From JANYJA01 sp038229055 (lineage in GTDB: Bacteria > Acidobacteriota > Terriglobia > Bryobacterales > Bryobacteraceae), in NCBI GenBank assembly GCA_038229055.1, contig JBBROU010000172.1, positions 1 to 7,305 on the forward strand: 7,305 bases of DNA, written 5' to 3'. This document shows, one piece after another, positions 1-5,875 of this stretch; positions within the stretch are counted from its first letter, which is position 1, and every line of letters begins with the position of its first letter. Made by a program: the position numbers and the translations under genes. The notes below the pieces were generated by a model. It ran no database searches and was not told the DNA's origin. It saw only the letters and a list, made by a program, of their open reading frames with translations.

Positions 1-806
1 CCATTGTGCAGCAACTCGCCGGTAACCGCCGCGACCACCGCGTCGTGAGAATTGCGCGGCGGCATGCGATAACCGACGGCCATTGCGGGCACCTTGGCGA
101 GCTTGTCGGTTTGCACCAGACGGCGTTCCGCAGTTTGGGCGAGCACCGCGTTATTCGGCGAATAATACTGATCGTAGAATTTCTGGACGTCTTCAATTCG
201 GGCGGCATCCAAGTTTTCAAAATCGCCATAGAAATTGTGCGCGTTGGGATAAGTATCGAAGGCTTTGCCGGGAAGGTCGATTCCGAAGAACAGCCCGTAA
301 GGTTGGTTGAGGACGTTCACGCGGACTTCTTCCTCCACCACCTTGCGCTGATTTTCCAGGTTTGCGGGCGAGAAGTCGAGCGTCGTCATGCGATCGGCTT
401 CAATCCACAAAATGGGGTCGAGTGCCGAGACGGGAGCCGTCTCGATGTACTCGGTAAAGTCGTAGCGCGTATCTCCGTTGTTGTTGCCGCCTCCGCCTTC
501 GATCACCTTGTCGAGCGTGCCTTTGGGAGCATTCGGAGTACCCTCGAACATCATGTGCTCGAACAGATGCGCGAACCCGGTGCGACCCTGCGGCTCCAGG
601 CGGAAACCGATGCCGTAAGAGACGCAGATGCCGAAAGTGGGGGCGGAATGGTCTTCAGAGATCACCACCTTCAACCCGTTCTTGAGCTGGCGCGTTTTGA
701 CCGGTACGTTCCAGGTCTGCGCGCACAAAGTCGCGAGGCTGAAAAGTAACAGCGTGCCCGTTAGCACGGCCGCGGGAATTCGAGTAAGTCGGCGTCGCAA
801 GTGCAT
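1..806 (-). CDS. M16 (pitrilysin/insulinase-like) zinc peptidase, N-terminal part
   Basis: The gene starts at the ATG at 806 and runs off the left edge; 268 codons are visible. I translated it by hand because it is open to the edge. Residues 1-29 form a signal peptide: Arg-rich start, hydrophobic core, and a likely cut after the Cys-Ala near 28-29, so the enzyme should be exported. The inverted zinc motif HxxEH is H80-L-F-E83-H84. The third ligand is most likely E160 in the VVEEEVR stretch, 76 residues on, as expected for M16; NQPYG follows at 167-171. The catalytic site therefore looks intact. Just after the conserved YYSPNNAVLA (214-223) the protein jumps straight to QTAERR, a strand that in relatives as I recall them comes about 35-45 residues later, so an internal in-frame deletion is likely. 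An AGAGGAG Shine-Dalgarno sits 4 nt before the ATG. The gene lies behind the terminator of the upstream operon and is probably its own unit. The substrate is unknown; peptide or misfolded envelope protein turnover is typical of the family. Confidence 0.9.
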   Translation of the reverse strand, partial: MHLRRRLTRIPAAVLTGTLLLFSLATLCAQTWNVPVKTRQLKNGLKVVISEDHSAPTFGICVSYGIGFRLEPQGRTGFAHLFEHMMFEGTPNAPKGTLDKVIEGGGGNNNGDTRYDFTEYIETAPVSALDPILWIEADRMTTLDFSPANLENQRKVVEEEVRVNVLNQPYGLFFGIDLPGKAFDTYPNAHNFYGDFENLDAARIEDVQKFYDQYYSPNNAVLAQTAERRLVQTDKLAKVPAMAVGYRMPPRNSHDAVVAAVTGELLHN

Positions 807-856
807 AAATCTCCTCTTTACCCGTTCCCCCTCGGGCGTTTTCCGGTGTCGTTTTT

Positions 857-862
857 TCTATA
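857..862 (-). promoter_or_regulatory. Candidate -10 element for the M16 peptidase gene
   Basis: On the minus strand the sequence TATAGA lies 50 nt upstream of the M16 start codon, in the only gap behind the operon terminator. A promoter is expected here because transcription from upstream should stop at 971-1000. No good -35 partner is visible: TTGCGC is present but 21 nt away, and TTAGCC at 15 nt is weak. The rest of 807-970 shows no gene or repeat. This is a guess supported mainly by position. Confidence 0.3.
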
Positions 863-970
863 GTGCGCCGTGTGCGGGGCTAAGCGCAACTGTGCGGGGA
901 ACAAAAGGGTGGGACGCTAAGTTCGGCCGGACAGGTAAGAGACGAGGAGGCGTTCGAACCGGTTGGAGGG

Positions 971-1000
971 AAAAAAATGCCGGCCCTTTACGGGCCGGCA
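971..1000 (-). terminator. Rho-independent terminator closing the secD-to-TPR unit
   Basis: Read on the minus strand, a perfect 9-bp GC-rich stem (TGCCGGCCC / GGGCCGGCA, 992-1000 with 978-986) encloses a 5-nt loop and is followed at once by seven T residues (971-977). It begins 27 nt after the TAA of the TPR lipoprotein gene. Stem, loop and U-tract are all textbook. It separates the Sec/TonB operon from the M16 peptidase gene. Confidence 0.93.
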
Positions 1001-1026
1001 GACACAGCCAAACTGGTGGTGCGAGC

Positions 1027-1863
1027 TTATTTCGCGCCGGCGGGGGCGGCAGCCTTTTTCTCAGCCTTCAACTTCTTGGTTTCCATTGATTTTTGGACCC
1101 AATTGTCGGCGATTTCGGACTGCTTCTTGTACTCTTGCGGTGTATCGACTAGGTCCGCGCGGTAGCGAATCAGCAGGTTCATGTAGGCCATGGCGTCGTC
1201 GTACTCGGGGTCGATCTGCAGGGCTTTCTGCATATCGCTAATGCCTTGGTCAAGCAGCGGCAGGTATTTGACTTTCAACGACTCACGCAGCTTCGCATCT
1301 TTGATTGGGCCCGGATCGTCAGGTTTCATTCCTAGCTTGTTGCGAGCCTCGCGATCGGGCACGATCCAGCGCGTCCAGGCAATCACGCCAAGGGTGTAGT
1401 ACGCTTCTTTGCTGTCCGGCTTGAGCGCGATGAGCTTTTTGTTCCACTCTTCAGCTTCATCGAATTTCTTTTGCTGGAAATAGATGGATGCCATTGAGGC
1501 GGTGGCCACTTCGTCCTTGGGCTTCTCTTCGAGCACCTTCTTGAACTGATCGATGGCCGCGTTCACCATCTTGTCGTTATCGGGAGATTCCGCGCCGGGA
1601 ATCCATTGATTCATGTACGCGGTAGCCAAATACAGGCGCGCGGTTGAAAATGAAGGGTCTGTATCAACCGCAATCTTAAAGAAATCAACGGCTTGTGAGT
1701 ATTGCGCGCCCTTAAAAGCTTGGACGCCCTTATTCAGGTTATCGCGAGCTTTGAGCTGCCGGCACCCAGTTGAAAGTACCACCAGCGCCGCGATGGCGGC
1801 GACGCCTGCCATCAATTGAGCGCGGTGTTTTCTCTTGCCCGACCGCCACATGCCGATATCCAT
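1027..1863 (-). CDS. TPR-repeat lipoprotein, envelope accessory of the TonB-ExbBD cluster
   Basis: This is a protein of about 278 residues. A basic N-terminus (RSGKRKHR) precedes a hydrophobic segment ending in LSTGC, with the Cys at residue 34 of this start, which fits a lipobox (Ser at -3 is permitted but not the commonest). After it come tetratricopeptide units: roughly residues 40-80, 100-134, 135-165 (ALKPDSKEAYYTLG) and 204-235 (KALQIDPEYDDAMAY). The tail is rich in Lys and Ala. TPRs bind protein partners, so an adaptor role at the membrane or in the periplasm is likely; E. coli CpoB, a TPR protein of the tol-pal operon, is a precedent for TPRs beside an ExbBD-like motor. Start: the ATG at 1863 overlaps the second exbD's TGA (TGATG) behind a GGAGGAAGG ribosome site, implying translational coupling. 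A GTG at 1866, one codon earlier and giving 279 residues, is equally possible. The ATG at 1851 is less likely. The function is inferred from context only. Confidence 0.85.
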   Translation of the reverse strand: MDIGMWRSGKRKHRAQLMAGVAAIAALVVLSTGCRQLKARDNLNKGVQAFKGAQYSQAVDFFKIAVDTDPSFSTARLYLATAYMNQWIPGAESPDNDKMVNAAIDQFKKVLEEKPKDEVATASMASIYFQQKKFDEAEEWNKKLIALKPDSKEAYYTLGVIAWTRWIVPDREARNKLGMKPDDPGPIKDAKLRESLKVKYLPLLDQGISDMQKALQIDPEYDDAMAYMNLLIRYRADLVDTPQEYKKQSEIADNWVQKSMETKKLKAEKKAAAPAGAK

Positions 1864-2288
1864 CACTTGCCTTCCTCCACCTTGGGAGTCATCAACCCAA
1901 CCTTATCGATGTTGGCGCCGTGCGCGATATCGATAGCGGTCGCGATGGTCTGGAACTCAAGGTTCGGATCGCCCTTAATGAAGACCACGCGTTCGGCGCG
2001 GGTTTTGAAAATCTCGATCAGCCGGTCGCCGACTTTGTCCGGCTCGATATCTTCCTGGTTGATCTTCCACTTTTTCTGCGCGTCGATCTGGATCACCACC
2101 GTGCGGTCGTTCTCCGGAGGAGGCGGCGCGTTGGGCGGAGGCGGCTGGGGTGCCAGCGCTTCCAAGCCCTTCGGCGAAACCGGCGAGATGGCCATGAAGA
2201 TGATCAGTAACACCAGAAGAATATCAATCATCGGCGTCATGTTGATATTAGATTGCGGGCCGCTGCCGCCGCCCACTGCCATTGCCAT
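1863..2288 (-). CDS. exbD: ExbD/TolR-family biopolymer transport protein (second copy)
   Basis: This 141-residue protein has the usual ExbD layout: a short cytoplasmic Gly-rich N-terminus, one membrane helix (about 21-37) and a periplasmic domain (about 62-141). The signature MTPMIDILLVLLIIFM carries the protonatable aspartate at D22, the residue through which ExbD/TolR couple proton flow to movement. Between helix and folded domain lies an unusual proline-rich linker (about 47-58, PQPPPPNAPPPP), absent from the upstream ExbD. The periplasmic domain ends with the typical ANIDKVGLMTPK strand. AGGAG lies 8 nt before the ATG; a second in-frame ATG is two codons in. It follows the other exbD by 59 nt and its TGA overlaps the start of the TPR gene. 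It probably works with the ExbB encoded upstream, as a homodimer or paired with the other ExbD. A TolR assignment cannot be excluded, but no pal or tolB is nearby. Confidence 0.94.
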   Translation of the reverse strand: MAMAVGGGSGPQSNINMTPMIDILLVLLIIFMAISPVSPKGLEALAPQPPPPNAPPPPENDRTVVIQIDAQKKWKINQEDIEPDKVGDRLIEIFKTRAERVVFIKGDPNLEFQTIATAIDIAHGANIDKVGLMTPKVEEGK

Positions 2289-2347
2289 AAAAAAAGCTCC
2301 TTGTTGAAATTTATCGAACTTGGATTACTGATTCGAAGAGCGGCGAT

Positions 2348-2800
2348 CTATGTGCCCGGGAGGGCTTTCTTGGCACTGGGACGGTCCATCGTCTGCTCAG
2401 TCAAAAGACCAACGCTGTCGACGCCGGCGGCGCGAAGATTATCCACCACTTCTTCAACCTTTTCGTACTTAGCGCGCGCATCCGCCCGGATATAAACGGT
2501 CTTATTGGTTTTGTTGGTCAGCAGATCCCTCACCTTTTGCGGCAATTGATCGGCAATCACCTGAGTCACACCGGGGCTGAGGTACACTTTGCCGTCGCGC
2601 GTGACGGCCACCAACACGGCGTCTTCTTTCTCCGCATCGCTCATTACGATCGGGTTGCGCGTCTTGGCCTTGTCCACGGTGATGCCTTTGTTCAGAAGTG
2701 GCGTGATCACCATGAAGATGATCAGAACCACCAGCATCACGTCGACCATCGGCGTAACGTTGATTTCGGAAACGGGCGGCGGTGCTTTTTTAAGTTCCAT
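2348..2800 (-). CDS. exbD: ExbD/TolR-family biopolymer transport protein (first copy)
   Basis: This 150-residue inner-membrane protein directly follows exbB. Residues 1-14 are cytoplasmic and contain APPPVSEINVTPMVD, the classic ExbD entry motif. The conserved proton-carrying aspartate is D20, inside a single membrane helix of about 18-35. The periplasmic domain (about 43-137) has the typical pieces: DGKVYLSPG near 69-77, TVYIRADARAKYEKV near 101-114, and AAGVDSVGLLTE near 124-135. A hydrophilic C-terminal tail follows. With ExbB it should form the proton channel that energises TonB. A GAGGGAG ribosome site sits about 7 nt before the ATG. The 106-nt gap from exbB is longer than most in the operon and holds a stable hairpin, which may give this gene a different expression level from exbB. 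It differs from the second exbD in the linker and in most of the periplasmic domain, so the two are diverged paralogues rather than a fresh duplication. Confidence 0.95.
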   Translation of the reverse strand: MELKKAPPPVSEINVTPMVDVMLVVLIIFMVITPLLNKGITVDKAKTRNPIVMSDAEKEDAVLVAVTRDGKVYLSPGVTQVIADQLPQKVRDLLTNKTNKTVYIRADARAKYEKVEEVVDNLRAAGVDSVGLLTEQTMDRPSAKKALPGT

Positions 2801-2835
2801 ATAAGATCTCCCTCATTCAGTCCGGCATTTCGCGG

Positions 2836-2862
2836 CGGCCCCGTCTGTTGCGGGCGGGGCCG
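2836..2862 (-). promoter_or_regulatory. Intercistronic hairpin between exbB and the first exbD
   Basis: An 8-bp perfect stem (CGGCCCCG / CGGGGCCG, 2836-2843 with 2855-2862) with an 11-nt loop lies 44 nt after the exbB stop. No T-run follows it on the minus strand, so it is not a simple terminator. Such structures can protect the 3' end of an upstream message from exonucleases or cause partial attenuation. Either would favour more ExbB than ExbD, matching the excess of ExbB in known complexes. The structure is seen directly; its role is inferred. Confidence 0.5.
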
Positions 2863-2906
2863 TCACGAACTCCGCAATTCAACTCGCTGGCTTCGACGTT
2901 AACCGG

Positions 2907-3644
2907 TTACTTGCGCATGGCCGCTCGGGACTGCGAACGCTTCAGGAAGTAATCGATCAACTCGGAGCTGGAGTTGCCCATTTCCACGTCGAACGCGTCG
3001 ATCTTGCCGGTGAAGTAGTTGTACATCCAGACGGCGGGAACGGCCACGAACAGACCGATAGCGGTGGTCACCAGCGCTTCAGAGATACCGCCGGCAATGG
3101 CGCCAATACCGGGCGTCTTCTCCGAGGCCATGGTGCGGAACGCGTTGATGATGCCGACTACGGTGCCGAACAGTCCGACGAACGGCGCCGTCGATCCGAT
3201 GGTCGCCAGGCTCGATACGCCGCGCTTCAGTTCCGCGTGAACGATGGCTTCCGAGCGTTCCAGAGCGCGCTTGGAAGCGTCGATCTCTTCGCCGGAAATT
3301 TCGCTGCTGTTCTGGTGCGCCTGAAATTCCTGCAATCCGGCGACAACCACTTTGGCCAAATGGCTCTTCTTATAGCGATCGGCAATCTTGATCGCTTCGT
3401 CGAGCTTACCTTCGCGCAGCGCGCCGGCAACCGCCGGAGCAAATGCGCGCGACTGTTTCCGCGCGGCGGTATACGCCATAAGCCGATCGATCATGACGCC
3501 GATCGACCACGCGGACATAATGAACATCACGACGACGACCGCCTTCGCGAGTGTTCCCATGTTGTTCCAGAGACCGCGGGCATCCCACTGCGGACCCGCC
3601 TCCTGCAACAGAAAAAGCGCCCAAACCTGCAATTGTAAAAGCAT
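2907..3644 (-). CDS. exbB: ExbB/MotA/TolQ-family proton channel protein
   Basis: This 245-residue protein has three predicted membrane helices: about 33-53, 145-168 and 186-210. The large cytoplasmic loop between helices 1 and 2 (about 55-143) is helical and charged, as in ExbB and TolQ. Helix 2 carries the family signature IGSTAPFVGLFGTVVGI (149-165), with T152 matching E. coli ExbB T148. Helix 3 contains EALVTTAIGL, with E189 and T194 matching E176 and T181. These pore-lining residues are all present, so the protein should be an active proton channel subunit. ExbB assembles as a pentamer around ExbD and drives TonB. The N-terminus (1-30) has a short hydrophobic stretch and may lie in or across the membrane, as in E. 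coli ExbB's periplasmic start. AGGAG lies 11 nt upstream of the ATG, a little far. It is the only ExbB gene here for two ExbDs. TolQ is the main alternative; the TonB gene upstream favours ExbB. Confidence 0.96.
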   Translation of the reverse strand: MLLQLQVWALFLLQEAGPQWDARGLWNNMGTLAKAVVVVMFIMSAWSIGVMIDRLMAYTAARKQSRAFAPAVAGALREGKLDEAIKIADRYKKSHLAKVVVAGLQEFQAHQNSSEISGEEIDASKRALERSEAIVHAELKRGVSSLATIGSTAPFVGLFGTVVGIINAFRTMASEKTPGIGAIAGGISEALVTTAIGLFVAVPAVWMYNYFTGKIDAFDVEMGNSSSELIDYFLKRSQSRAAMRK

Positions 3645-3709
3645 CGTCTTTTTGTCTCCTGCGAGTTGAATTGTGTCGTACTTAAACTATCGTCTGTGCA
3701 ACTGAAAAG

Positions 3710-4462
3710 CTACTGGTTCAACGTGAAGTTCACGTCGATGGTAGTGATGACGTCCACCGGCTCCCCGTTGAGAAGCGTCGGCCGGTATACCCAGTTCCGC
3801 ACAGCTTCCTGCGCGGCTTGCACCAGCAGCGGATGGCCGCTCACCAGCGTCAGATTCTGGATAGTGCCATCTTTGCCGATCACGGCGTTGAAGCGCACCG
3901 TACCCTGGATGCGGGCCTGCTTGGCCAGCGGAGGATACACGGGTTTGGGCTGTCGGAGAATATTGGCGGCCTGCACGTTGCCGCCGACGCGGATCGATTT
4001 CGGCGTCACCGGTTTTTCCTTGGGAGGAGGAGGCGGCGGCGGCGCAGCCGAAGGGAGACCGCCGATAATTCCGCCAAGAACACCACCCGCGGTTCCGCCC
4101 GGAACGCCGCCCGGGACTCCGCCGACGACACCGCCCGTGGAGGGCGGCGGCATATCCTCTTCCTTAATCATCTTGACTTCTTTGGGGATGGTCTTCGGCG
4201 CGACCAGGCGGCCCATGTCGAACTGCCGCGGAATGATCTTCACTATCTTCACCGCCTGAGCCGGAGGAGGAGGAGGAGGAGGCGGCGGCGGCGGCGGAGC
4301 CGTCAAAAAAGTCGTCAACTGCGTTTTCGGTAGCGCGTCAAAATAAATCAGCGGGATGACTACCGCAACTCCGATCAACAAAAGCTGGACTACGAACGAT
4401 ATGAAAATCGTGTAGGCCTTCTTGGTTGTGCCCACCCCGTCGACAAATGTCTGCTCAAACAT
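3710..4462 (-). CDS. tonB: TonB-family energy transducer
   Basis: This 250-residue protein has the TonB layout: a cytoplasmic N-terminus (1-17), one membrane helix (about 18-41), a long low-complexity periplasmic linker, and a C-terminal TonB domain (about 174-248). The C-terminal domain begins with VYPPLAKQARIQGTV, a very typical start, and includes AVIGKDGTIQNLTLVSGHP and the AVRNWVYRPTLLNGEPV region that completes the fold contacting TonB boxes. The linker holds 12 consecutive prolines (56-67), a Gly-rich run of GGV-like repeats (109-136) and 7 more prolines (141-147). This suits a stiff span to the outer membrane, although charged X-Pro repeats of the E. coli type are absent. The membrane helix has S22 but Q26 where E. 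coli TonB has H20. The adjacent exbB and exbD genes supply its motor. GGGGAGAGAGGG upstream of the ATG serves as ribosome site. Its outer-membrane partner is not in the window. Confidence 0.94.
   Translation of the reverse strand: MFEQTFVDGVGTTKKAYTIFISFVVQLLLIGVAVVIPLIYFDALPKTQLTTFLTAPPPPPPPPPPPPAQAVKIVKIIPRQFDMGRLVAPKTIPKEVKMIKEEDMPPPSTGGVVGGVPGGVPGGTAGGVLGGIIGGLPSAAPPPPPPPKEKPVTPKSIRVGGNVQAANILRQPKPVYPPLAKQARIQGTVRFNAVIGKDGTIQNLTLVSGHPLLVQAAQEAVRNWVYRPTLLNGEPVDVITTIDVNFTLNQ
4055..4138 (-). repeat. Gly-rich GGV-type coding repeat in the TonB linker
   Basis: Residues 109-136 of the TonB protein are built from short units of two glycines plus one or two of Val, Pro, Thr, Ala, Leu or Ile (for example GGVPGGVPGGTAGG). 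At DNA level the units are imperfect, with mixed codons, so the pattern appears to be held at protein level. It links the first part of the linker to the second poly-Pro block and is probably flexible. Confidence 0.75.
4262..4297 (-). repeat. Trinucleotide repeat encoding 12 prolines in the TonB linker
   Basis: Twelve proline codons in a row are made of five CCG, then six CCT, then one CCG. The block structure looks like local slippage expansion of two codon runs. Length changes would stay in frame and would shorten or lengthen the periplasmic polyproline rod rather than switch the gene off. Confidence 0.85.
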
Positions 4463-4485
4463 GACGCCCTCTCTCCCCAGTTTTG

Positions 4486-4502
4486 CCGGCTACCGAAGCC
4501 GG
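4486..4502 (-). other. Small inverted repeat between secF and tonB
   Basis: A 6-bp perfect stem (CCGGCT / AGCCGG) with a 5-nt loop lies in the 61-nt gap between secF and tonB, 21 nt after the secF stop. No T-run follows, so it is not a terminator on the minus strand. It could be an RNA-processing or mRNA-stability element, but it is short enough to be chance. Confidence 0.3.
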
Positions 4503-4523
4503 GTTTAACGCTACCTTCGTGAC

Positions 4524-5744
4524 CTACTTCGAACTCACCTTCCGCACTGTCTTTGCCGCGCTCGAAACCTGACCCGTAACCGCGGGAGCGGCCTTCCGCC
4601 GGATATCTACAAAGTTATGCCAGAACAACACAATCGGGCTCGCGACGAACACCGACGAATACGTCCCAATAATAATACCGACAACCAATGCAAAGGAAAA
4701 GCCGTGCAGCACCGGCCCGCCAAATAAAAACAGGGCGATGACCGTTAGAAATGTCAGACCGCTGGTCATGATCGTCCGGCTCAAGGTCTGGTTTACGCTG
4801 CGGTTGATGGTTTCTTCCAAAGTCTCTCGCCGGCTGATCTTGAGATTTTCACGTATTCGATCAAAGATCACAATCGTATCATTCATCGAGTACCCGACGA
4901 GGGTCAAAAGCGCGGCAATCACCGTAAGCGAGATTTCTTTATCGAAGAGCGAAAAGATTCCGATGGTGATGATGGTGTCGTGAAAGACCGCGATCACGGC
5001 CGCGACTCCGTAAATCCATTCGAATCGCACAGCGATATAAGCCAGCATCCCAGCCAACGCATATAAGGTTGCCAGGATCGCCTTTTGCCGGAGGTCGGCT
5101 CCTACTTTCGGGCCCACCACTTCGGTGCCGCGAAGCGCGAATGGCGCCAGATAGCTCTCCTGCTTCAGCGTGTTCAGTGCCGGGGGCGTTACACCCGGAA
5201 CGCCGGAAAGTTGATCGAAGCTCGAGATCAAACCGGAGCGGGGCGGCGTATTGCGGAAATTCAGCATGTCCGAGGCCAGCGTCTGCAACTGCGCATCGGA
5301 AAGGGCCACACCGTTTTTCAGCAGGGGATCGCGCAGCCGATCGGCCAGAGCCGCCTGATTGGTGTTGTTGAAGTCCAGCTTGCCGCTCGAAGGCTGCCCG
5401 AAGGTGTTCCGCAGGGTATCGAGCACAATCCGGCGGTTCTCATTGAGCGCCGCGGCATCCGCGCCTTCGGTGCCGATCGACACCTCGTTGGCGCCGCCCA
5501 CGAAATTCTGCACCGTCGCCTCGCCCTTCACGCGCTTGCCGATGGCGGTCCGGATCTGTTCTACCGGCGGCGGCCCCTGGAACTTCACGGTCATCAGCGT
5601 GCCGCCCTTGAAGTCGATTCCGTACTTAGGGCCACCCTTCATCGCGAGGCTTCCCAGCCCTGCCACCGTCAGCACCAGCGACGCGATAATGAAGGGCCAT
5701 TTCTTGCCCAGAAAATCAAAATTAGTATTCCTGAAAAATTCCAT
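4524..5744 (-). CDS. secF: Protein-export membrane protein SecF, with enlarged periplasmic domain
   Basis: With SecD this protein forms the proton-driven SecDF complex that helps the SecYEG channel pull exported proteins across the inner membrane. Visible parts are: membrane helix 1 at about 16-35; the GIDFKGGT motif at 42-49, typical of the first periplasmic segment; EVVGPKVGADLR at 208-219 just before helix 2; and helices 2-6 across about 220-378. The conserved TM4 motif GYSMNDTIVIFDRIREN (284-300) contains D289, the equivalent of the proton-path aspartate. FHDTIITIG (254-262) is also typical. Length is 406 residues against about 300-325 for common SecF; the extra 75-90 residues lie in the periplasmic domain (about 115-203) and are mostly polar and helical in look (for example ALSDAQLQTLASDMLNF). 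A Ser/Lys-rich tail ends the protein. A weak GGGGCGGG ribosome site precedes the ATG, which falls 3 nt after the stop of a small ORF, so translation may be coupled. Confidence 0.97.
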   Translation of the reverse strand: MEFFRNTNFDFLGKKWPFIIASLVLTVAGLGSLAMKGGPKYGIDFKGGTLMTVKFQGPPPVEQIRTAIGKRVKGEATVQNFVGGANEVSIGTEGADAAALNENRRIVLDTLRNTFGQPSSGKLDFNNTNQAALADRLRDPLLKNGVALSDAQLQTLASDMLNFRNTPPRSGLISSFDQLSGVPGVTPPALNTLKQESYLAPFALRGTEVVGPKVGADLRQKAILATLYALAGMLAYIAVRFEWIYGVAAVIAVFHDTIITIGIFSLFDKEISLTVIAALLTLVGYSMNDTIVIFDRIRENLKISRRETLEETINRSVNQTLSRTIMTSGLTFLTVIALFLFGGPVLHGFSFALVVGIIIGTYSSVFVASPIVLFWHNFVDIRRKAAPAVTGQVSSAAKTVRKVSSK

Positions 5745-5747
5745 CGA

Positions 5748-5873
5748 TTACTGCCCGCCCCGCTGCGTCTTGTTTCGCAGATCCATCTGTCGCCGGCTGC
5801 ATGGTGCTGTCCATTCGATAGACACCGGCTCGGTTCCCATAGTTCCCAAGGTACAAAAGCTATCACAAGCCAT
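5748..5873 (-). CDS. Possible 41-residue small ORF between secD and secF
   Basis: An ATG-started ORF of 41 codons plus TAA almost exactly fills the 131-nt secD-secF gap: it starts 2 nt after the secD TGA and stops 3 nt before the secF ATG. The product begins MACDSFCTLG and ends KTQRGGQ; it has three cysteines, no membrane helix and no motif I recognise. TTTGAAG before its ATG is only a weak ribosome site. It might be a coupling ORF that carries ribosomes from secD to secF, a small protein, or chance. I lean towards coupling or chance. Confidence 0.22.
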   Translation of the reverse strand: MACDSFCTLGTMGTEPVSIEWTAPCSRRQMDLRNKTQRGGQ

Positions 5874-5875
5874 CT

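Noticed and set aside
6..749. Plus-strand open frame of 247 codons
   Set aside because: It is antisense to the M16 peptidase, whose HxxEH motif and signal peptide are clear on the minus strand.
1863..2800. Recent tandem duplication of exbD
   Set aside because: The two copies share only the membrane-helix motif and general fold; linkers and periplasmic domains differ strongly.
4055..4297. Domain fusion or foreign insert in TonB
   Set aside because: The Pro and Gly runs are ordinary low-complexity linker for TonB proteins, and both ends of the protein are in one continuous frame.
4486..4502. Terminator between secF and tonB
   Set aside because: The stem is only 6 bp and no T-run follows on the transcribed strand.
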